The notes beneath the pieces are model-generated. The model had not been told where the DNA came from, searched no databases, and was given only the letters and a program-made list of their open reading frames with translations. This document shows positions 42,508-47,755 of a stretch of DNA of 47,755 nucleotides, piece after piece; within the stretch, counting starts at the first letter, position 1, and each line of letters opens with the position of its first letter. The stretch is from CAVQAH01 sp963784195 (GTDB taxonomy: Bacteria > Acidobacteriota > Vicinamibacteria > Vicinamibacterales > 2-12-FULL-66-21), in assembly GCA_963784195.1 (NCBI GenBank), contig CAWARA010000008.1, positions 1 to 47,755 on the forward strand. Reading direction: 5' to 3'. The translations under genes and the position numbers were made by a program.

Positions 42508-43704
42508 TCACAAATAAGTCAGCCACGGGTCGGTCCGGCGCTGTTTGACGGACGCAAACCACCGGCACGCCGGATAGAGCATCACCACCACGAGCACCCA
42601 CAGCAGATAAATCGTGGGAAGGGACAGCCCCCAGCCAGGCGGTGGCGTAAACGGGTACGCACCGAGGTTTGGCGACTGAAACATCCAGTACACAGCACCG
42701 TTCTGCCAGTAACACACGATCACCGCAAGCAGGTGAATCAGCGGCAGGTGCAGAAGAAAGTAGAACAACGGCACGCGCCCGAAGACGATTGCGGGCGCAA
42801 GGATGCGGGGCGTTCCGCCATCCAGCGCCCGCAGGATGAGCAACGACGGCCCGAGCGCCATCAGCAGAAACAGCAAGGACGGCGGGTACTTCGTCACGTT
42901 GAGGAACGAGACGATCGTCATGGCGCTGGATGCCTGCGTCGACCACGGCGCAGGGTCGCCGTACACATTGATCGCGCGAAGCACGACGAACGCCGCGGCC
43001 AGGCCAAGGCCCGCTTTCAGGAGAAATGCGCGGCGGCGCTCGGGAGTCCATCGGTAGACGCTGCCGAAGACATAACCGACGGCGGTGACGCCAACCCATG
43101 GAATCAGCGTGTAAGGCGCGAAGACCACGAACCCTGGACGGTTCACGACGAAACCCGGCGAGTGCAGCATCACCCAGATCGGATTGGCGGACCGAATGCC
43201 GTCCAGGAGGTTGTGACCGGCAATCATCACCACGCCGAACGTGAGGATGATCGACGGGGGCAGCCAGACGAGCGCCGCGAGCACGATCATCGCCCACCCG
43301 AGCGCCCAGATGACCACGAGCATCGTGACCTGATAGTCGAAGTTGAACTGGAATCCGAGGCAGCGGATGACCGTCAGTTCCAACACGATCAGCCAGACGC
43401 CGCGGATGAACAAGTATCGAGACAGCTCAGGAATTGATTTCCGGCCGAGCGAGAGAAAGGCACCGGTGCCAGTGAGCAGGAAGAACGTCGGCGCGCAGAT
43501 ATGCGTGATCCAGCGCGTCAGAAATAGGGGAACCGTGGTCTGGGCGAGATTGGTGGGGCTGACGCCAGGCGTGCCGAAGAAATCCCGAACGTGATCGAGC
43601 GCCATCAGGATCATGACGATGCCGCGAAGGGCATCGACTGACGTGAGACGGCGAGTCCCCGTCGCGGAATCAGTCTTTGACGGAACTCCGGCGGCCGGTA
43701 TCAT
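42508..43704 (-). CDS. DUF1624/HGSNAT-like membrane acyltransferase
   Basis: 398-aa membrane protein with about ten helices. It begins with the family signature RRLTSVDALRGIVMILMALD, followed by HVRDFFGTPG and the ICAPTFFLLTGTGAFLSLGR helix. The His in MALDHVRD matches the region of the active-site His in the heparan-alpha-glucosaminide N-acetyltransferase-like family, which transfers acetyl groups across membranes. The C-terminus (FGRVPLFYFLLHLPLIHLL) is also family-like. Substrate unknown, possibly a cell-surface sugar. ATG 43704 overlaps the stop of the upstream secreted-protein gene by 35 bp, so the true start might be slightly later. Confidence 0.85.
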   Translation of the reverse strand: MIPAAGVPSKTDSATGTRRLTSVDALRGIVMILMALDHVRDFFGTPGVSPTNLAQTTVPLFLTRWITHICAPTFFLLTGTGAFLSLGRKSIPELSRYLFIRGVWLIVLELTVIRCLGFQFNFDYQVTMLVVIWALGWAMIVLAALVWLPPSIILTFGVVMIAGHNLLDGIRSANPIWVMLHSPGFVVNRPGFVVFAPYTLIPWVGVTAVGYVFGSVYRWTPERRRAFLLKAGLGLAAAFVVLRAINVYGDPAPWSTQASSAMTIVSFLNVTKYPPSLLFLLMALGPSLLILRALDGGTPRILAPAIVFGRVPLFYFLLHLPLIHLLAVIVCYWQNGAVYWMFQSPNLGAYPFTPPPGWGLSLPTIYLLWVLVVVMLYPACRWFASVKQRRTDPWLTYL

Positions 43705-44281
43705 CGCTCACCCGCGTGTCCACCGCGATCCAGTTCGCTTCCCACGTCTTCCCCCCATCGTCCGAGAACGCCTGCTCGAAACGGCACGACGTCGGCGTGA
43801 TGTCCGAGATCACGAAGCGCACGAAGATCATCCGGCCGTTCAGCAGTTCCTGACCGTAGAACTCCCCGCGCCCGTCCTTGAATTCGCCGACAACCGGCGG
43901 GCTCAACGTACCACCCGCGCTGTTCGAAAAGTTGAGACTCCATTGCCGCGACTGCGGATTGTACAGGCGCAGGCTCAGCCCTTCGATTCGGCCTGACGGT
44001 CCCGTGACATCGAGCTCAACGAGATTCGCTCGCCCATCCCACACCTTGCGAACCGTCGTCGTACCCGTGTATTCGACCCAGGTCGAGGAACCGGTCAGTG
44101 GCTTCAACCGCCTCGAGAGCTTCGTAGTCCACGTTCCTATTTCGAAGTCAAAGTCGCGCTGGCCGTCTCGGGGCTGGACAACCTGTTGCGCCTGAGCCGT
44201 TGCCACGAGGAAAGACGATGGCGGGACGTGAATGGACTGCACCGCGATCATCGAGCTGAACAGGAGGATTCGCACACGCAT
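43670..44281 (-). CDS. Exported hypothetical protein (DUF1579-like)
   Basis: 203-aa exported protein. Signal peptide MRVRILLFSSMIAVQSIHVP, ending near the AQAQQ at residues 30-34. The mature protein starts with GQRDFDFEIGTWTTKLSRRL and has beta-rich repeats (TSSTWVEYTGTTTVRKV-like, NPQSRQWSLNFSNSAGG, FRFEQAFSDDGGKTWEANWI). This resembles the DUF1579 family of secreted beta-barrels, whose function is unknown. An ATG at 44302 is an in-frame alternative; 44281 gives the better signal peptide. It is operonic with the HGSNAT-like gene downstream (35-bp overlap). Confidence 0.68.
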   Translation of the reverse strand: MRVRILLFSSMIAVQSIHVPPSSFLVATAQAQQVVQPRDGQRDFDFEIGTWTTKLSRRLKPLTGSSTWVEYTGTTTVRKVWDGRANLVELDVTGPSGRIEGLSLRLYNPQSRQWSLNFSNSAGGTLSPPVVGEFKDGRGEFYGQELLNGRMIFVRFVISDITPTSCRFEQAFSDDGGKTWEANWIAVDTRVSDDTGRRSSVKD

Positions 44282-44346
44282 CTTGTTCTTGTAGTCCGTC
44301 AACGGGCATTCCCGCTATCACGATTTACATATTTCTGTCATAGCGC

Positions 44347-44472
44347 GTGGCACTGCCGGTCGACCGCAATGCGAAGTTCGTCGCGCGCAACGGACTATTG
44401 CTGGGCTTTCCCGGAGCGACAGAGCAACGCCTGGTCGAGGCGACCGTGTTGAACGTGGTGTTCTCGAACTGA
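44347..44472 (+). CDS. 41-aa short ORF
   Basis: GTG-initiated ORF VALPVDRNAKFVARNGLLLG, then FPGATEQRLVEATVLNVVFS and Asn. It is protein-like and has a plausible hydrophobic core, but no motif and no clear ribosome-binding site. It lies 42 bp before the partner-switching operon. It might be a tiny protein or the tail of a lost gene. Confidence 0.25.
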   Translation: MALPVDRNAKFVARNGLLLGFPGATEQRLVEATVLNVVFSN

Positions 44473-44514
44473 TCAACTTGCGCGTGCCCGAGTGTTTCCG
44501 TATGCTCGGCGACG

Positions 44515-45665
44515 GTGTCACCGGAAGACTTGGAAGCCATACTCAGGAGCCTGCCGCCTGAATCCACGGCCGCCGTATCGCGTCAGGCTGTCGCCAAGAC
44601 GAGCGTAGCCGTCGACGACCTCGCACTGTCGCTGATCATGCTCGAAGGCCGCCAGGCTGGACGACGCATCAAGGTGTCTGAGCGCCCGATAACGGTCGGG
44701 CGCGATCATCATGTCGATGTCGTCCTGGCCGATAGCGACGTCTCGCGTCTGCACTGCCTCCTGAGCGTCGTCGATGGCTCCGTCATCGTCGAGGACCTCG
44801 GCTCGACGAACGGGACTTTCATCGATGACCAACGCATAGACCGGCGAGCGCCTGTCCCGATCGGAGCGCTCCTGCGGGTCGGAGAGCACGTATTCCGGTG
44901 TGAACAATGCCGCCGCCGCGACGTCGACCGTGCGGAGGAACAGCATCGCGATCTCGACAGAGCGGCGAATTATGTCCTGTCGCTGTTGCCGCGGCCCATC
45001 GCCACCGGTCCTGTGCGCACGGAATGGATATTTCTGCCGTCTGCCCGGCTCGGCGGTGACGCGTTCGGGTACGAAGCGCTCGACGCTCACGTATTTGCGA
45101 TCTACCTCATCGACGTCTGCGGACACGGCGTGAGTGCGGCGATGCACTCGGTCTCGGTACTCAACGTCCTGCGTCAGCACGCGCTGCCTGCGACGGACTT
45201 CAAGGATCCGGTTCAGGTGCTCTCGGCGCTCAACGTGATGTTCCAGATGGATCGTCACGACGACCAGTACTTCACGATGTGGTACGGGGTCTATGACACA
45301 CGGGAACGGACACTGACCTATGCGTCCGCAGGGCATCACCCGGGTTATCCTGGTACCCGCGGGGCGAACCGACGCGCAACCACTCAAGACACGCGGGGTC
45401 ATGATGGGCGCGCTGCCCGACGCGCGCTTTCACGCCGAACGCACGCACGTCCCGGCGGGCTGCTCGCTCTACCTCTTCAGTGACGGGGTCTTCGAGGTGC
45501 TCACGGCTGAGCGTCAGTGGCGCCTCGGCTGACTTCGTGCCCTATCTCCTGGAACCGATTGATGGCACCAGCGAATGCCGGCGACTGCATCAAGCGGTCA
45601 AGGCCGTTTGCCATTCTGATTCGTTGGAGGATGATTTCTCGCTGCTGGTCGTTACATTCCCGTAG
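44515..45665 (+). CDS. FHA-SpoIIE (PP2C-type) serine phosphatase, two frame breaks
   Basis: About 382-aa regulator. An N-terminal FHA domain binds phosphothreonine (PITVGRDHHVDVVLADSD, SRLHCLLSVVDG, EDLGSTNGTFIDDQ, about residues 37-130). A SpoIIE/RsbU-like PP2C domain follows, with metal ligands in ARLGGDAFGYEAL and IDVCGHGVSAAMHSVSVL. The frame breaks near 45345 (YASAGHHPGY to LVPAGRTDAQPLKTRG) and near 45525 (AERQWRL to ADFVPYLLEPI); the end DDFSLLVVTFP carries the last metal Asp. Joined, it is a complete phosphatase. It should dephosphorylate the STAS protein encoded next, in response to a kinase signal read by FHA. GTG start at 44515. Confidence 0.85.
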
Positions 45666-45723
45666 CACGGCGGCACTTATGCTTTGAGGATTGTTGGATG
45701 ACCATGGAGAACACATCGTGGGA

Positions 45724-46057
45724 ATGGAAGTCACAGGGGTGGATGATAACGTTACCAAGGTCACGCTGACGGGTCGTCTCGATACGCCGGGCGTGCAGGA
45801 CATCGAGACGCGCTTCTTGCTCACTCGTTCCAGCCGGCAAGAGCGCGATCGTCGATCTCTCCGGTGTTGAATTCGTCGCATCGATGGGCATCCGGATGTT
45901 GATCACCGTAGCCCGCAGCCTGCATCAGCGGCATGCGAGGCTGGCGCTCTACGGTCCGCAGTCGATGGTCAAGAAGACACTCGAGAGCGTGTCGTTGTCG
46001 GAAATCATCCCGATTGTCGGCGACCAGGCGGAAGCCATCGACGTCGTGTCGTCGTGA
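45724..46057 (+). CDS. STAS-domain anti-sigma factor antagonist (RsbV-like), frameshifted
   Basis: About 110-aa STAS protein. MEVTGVDDNVTKVTLTGRLD leads into DTPGVQDIETRF, and after a one-base break near 45830 the frame gives GKSAIVDLSGVEFVASMGIR and MLITVARSLHQRHARLALYG. The phosphorylatable Ser is in VASMGIRML, in the RsbV/SpoIIAA position. In partner switching the unphosphorylated form sequesters the HATPase. A GTG at 45718 is an alternative start. The stop at 46055 is 26 bp from the next gene; all three genes run in one direction. Confidence 0.82.
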
Positions 46058-46082
46058 CGCCATTCGCCCACATTCAACACGA

Positions 46083-46505
46083 ATGCAGCGAGGTGAGGTC
46101 CTGACGTTTCACGGAACGCGTTCGGGATTCGACGAGGCCTTTCGGACATTTCGCCAGACTCTGGACCAACACGATCTCCCGGCTCGCTCCCGCTACTACT
46201 GTGAGCTGGTGTTCGAGGAAGTGGCCACGAACATCATCAGACATGGGTATGCGGACGAGGCGGGAACATCAGATCTCGGTTGCCCTCGAGTTTCACAGTG
46301 ACGCGGTCGTGATGACATTCGAGGATGATGGCATCGCATTCGATCCGTCGAAGCGGCCTCCTGCCAGACCCCCCGAAACGATCGACGACGCGGAAGCCGG
46401 GGGGCGAGGGCTGTTGCTGGTCCGCAAGTCGCGCACTGCCTGCAGTACGAGCGCACGATGCAGCACCACAACCGCCTCAGAGTCACCATCGCAGCAACCG
46501 CATAG
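46083..46505 (+). CDS. HATPase anti-sigma kinase (RsbW-like), two frame breaks
   Basis: About 140-aa GHKL ATPase. The ATP-binding N box is clear: YYCELVFEEVATNIIRHGYA. After a break near 46262 the other frame continues HQISVALEFHSDAVVMTFED, DGIAFDPSKRPP (G1 box DDGIAFDP) and EAGGRGLLLVRKSRT (G2). A second break near 46437 returns to the first frame for LQYERTMQHHNRLRVTIAAT, ending at TAG 46503-46505. The two breaks cancel. It would phosphorylate the STAS protein and hold a sigma factor or other target; that target is not in the window. Confidence 0.82.
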
Positions 46506-46656
46506 GCTCGAGCGTGCGCCAGGTCAGGCGTCGCGGCAGGCCAAGGCGCGGACGCACCCTGGCCCGTGCGTGACAGCGCTATCGAAGCATCCTGGTCACG
46601 CAGGACAAACGCTTCATCCCATCACCTGGTTCGCAGCGTCCACTGAAGCGGGCTGT

Positions 46657-47535
46657 CTAGCTTCTCGCAATCGGCTCCGGGTTGTCGGTCGGCGCGGACT
46701 GTGCGGGCGGTGTCCGTCGCTCGCCCGTCCATCGCGGATACGAGCCGAGCGTCCGAACCCACCGCGCGAACTCGGCGAGGTGAATGATGGCGCGCCCGCA
46801 GCGGACCTCGGAGCGGGCCGCACCTATATCGGCGTAGAACACGTATTCCCACGGGAGCCCGCGCGCGGGCCGTGACTCGAGCTTGGTCAGATCGATGTCG
46901 CGGAGCGCGAACACGCTGAGCGCCTTGAACAGCGCGCCGGGGCCGTTGTACAGGGCAAACGCGATGGAGGTCTTGTTAGGCTCGCCAAGCGGTTTCTGAT
47001 CGCGCGCGATGAGAATGAATCGTGTGATGTTGTCCGCGAAGTCTTCGATGCCCGCCTGCAGGATCTCGAGGCCGAACAGCTCAGCAGCGCGTGTCGAAGC
47101 GATGGCGGCCGTGTCGGTCAGGTTCCCGTCGCGAATCAGTCGCGCGCTGCCAGCCGTATCGTAGGTCGCGACGATCTCCACGCCGGACAGGGTTCGCAGA
47201 TACTGTTCACACTGTGCCAGCGCCTGTGGATGCGAAAAGACACGCCGGATCTGGGCGATCGTCGTGCCCGGCAGCGCCAGCAGGTTGTGGACGACTGCCA
47301 GCTCGGTCTCGGCGACGATGGGCAGATCGTGTTGGAGAAGCAGGTCGTAATTGATGTGGATGCTGCCGCCGATCGAGTTCTCGACCGGGAGGATGCCGTG
47401 GGAGACCCTGCCCGCGGCGACCGCCGCAAACACCTCTTCGAAGCGATCGCAGGCGGTAACTTCTGCGTCGGGCCACGCCTTGAGCGCCGCCGCTTCACTA
47501 TACGCGCCCGAGGCGCCCTGGAATGCGATACGCAT
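46657..47535 (-). CDS. pheA: Prephenate dehydratase
   Basis: 292-aa monofunctional enzyme converting prephenate to phenylpyruvate in phenylalanine synthesis. The catalytic domain starts MRIAFQGASGAYSEAAALKA and carries SHGILPVENSIGGSIHINYD and ATYDTAGSARLI, followed by the conserved AELFGLEILQAGIEDFADNI. An ACT regulatory domain follows (GPGALFKALSVFALRDIDLT, KLESRPARGLPWEYVFYADI), the usual feedback site for phenylalanine. There is no chorismate-mutase extension. An unusual Pro/Arg tail (TGERRTPPAQSAPTDNPE) closes the protein. The next gene is on the other strand; 151 bp of spacer at 46506-46656 show nothing. Confidence 0.94.
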   Translation of the reverse strand: MRIAFQGASGAYSEAAALKAWPDAEVTACDRFEEVFAAVAAGRVSHGILPVENSIGGSIHINYDLLLQHDLPIVAETELAVVHNLLALPGTTIAQIRRVFSHPQALAQCEQYLRTLSGVEIVATYDTAGSARLIRDGNLTDTAAIASTRAAELFGLEILQAGIEDFADNITRFILIARDQKPLGEPNKTSIAFALYNGPGALFKALSVFALRDIDLTKLESRPARGLPWEYVFYADIGAARSEVRCGRAIIHLAEFARWVRTLGSYPRWTGERRTPPAQSAPTDNPEPIARS

Positions 47536-47755
47536 GGGGAGACTGTTCCGTTTGAAACGGTTGAGCGATCGGTGACTGATCTGATTCTATTCGGAAATGG
47601 AGATTTGTGAGATGAGACGGAGTTCTGGGAAGGAGGGGACGGAGGGAACGGAACAGGCTTCAACTCAGAGACGCGGAGAAACGGAGAACTACGGAACCAA
47701 AAATTTGACGGCTCACCCGGCCGATGTCGGCGCTGACGACGGACCGGCCGCACCC
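47536..47755. other. Upstream spacer of pheA, no gene seen
   Basis: 220 bp to the right edge. It has a purine-rich block (GGGAAGGAGGGGACGGAGGG, from about 47625) and an A/G-rich stretch with AGAGACGCGGAGAAACGGAG near 47667. The latter resembles dispersed repeats seen in some metagenomes. No convincing coding frame, promoter or RNA structure could be named. Confidence 0.4.

Noticed and set aside
1..47755. tRNA, rRNA, CRISPR arrays, transposases or phage genes
   Set aside because: None found in spacers or frames. The repeats seen are short tandem or hairpin types without regular 30-40 bp repeat/spacer structure, and no transposase motifs were seen.

Overview
The window is high-GC bacterial DNA, densely packed with genes on both strands. 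There are no rRNA or tRNA genes, insertion sequences, phage genes or CRISPR arrays that I can see. The gene set suggests Acidobacteriota, perhaps a Vicinamibacteria-like soil or sediment lineage: a membrane-bound ferritin/VIT1 protein, a secreted VPS10/sortilin-type propeller beside an M28 peptidase, a PQQ-type propeller with EF-hands, a Ser/Thr kinase with a TolB-like C-terminus, DUF1343/NamZ, and paired M16 peptidases. This placement rests on recalled family distributions, not on a search.

Layout. 1-7.4 kb: end of a GRAM-like protein, NamZ muramidase, LOG-family protein, cytochrome c, MbfA-like iron protein, START-like protein, pyruvate kinase, Zn-dependent dehydrogenase. 7.5-12 kb: outer-membrane-like protein, a 58-aa ORF overlapping an amidase, a proline-rich antisense mini-protein, rhodanese plus alpha/beta hydrolase, a 67-aa membrane protein. 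12-20.3 kb: quinone-oxidoreductase-like MDR, an inactive and an active M16 peptidase, MFS transporter, DUF3347 protein, Mrp, DUF4870 protein, a 4-TM protein and a J-domain protein, with a striking set of intergenic repeats between them. 20.5-21.5 kb: four very small genes, two of them zinc ribbons. 21.6-29.9 kb: a tightly coupled minus-strand operon of a secreted protein, addB, addA and DUF488. In front of it lie four GTGGA boxes spaced exactly 11 bp. 30.2-34.6 kb: small protein, secreted asparaginase, divergent Nramp-like transporter, PQQ propeller. 34.8-35.7 kb: a response-regulator remnant butted against a PIN/AbrB toxin-antitoxin pair. 35.7-44.3 kb: sortilin-type propeller, M28 peptidase, Ser/Thr kinase, membrane proteins, an HGSNAT/DUF1624-like protein, a secreted protein. 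44.5-46.5 kb: FHA-SpoIIE phosphatase, STAS protein and HATPase, a complete partner-switching module. 46.7-47.5 kb: prephenate dehydratase.

Two features dominate. First, about 17 one- or two-base frame breaks interrupt otherwise intact conserved genes, crowded at 35.4-35.7 kb and 45.3-46.5 kb. This looks like residual indel error in a long-read or metagenome assembly, so most 'broken' genes should be read as probably intact. Second, the spacers hold several unrelated structured repeat types: heptamer YCGTRGY arms, a 12-bp array carrying ribosome-binding sites, a 25-bp triple repeat, GGGGGAC hairpins, a nested palindrome and an 11-bp phased array.
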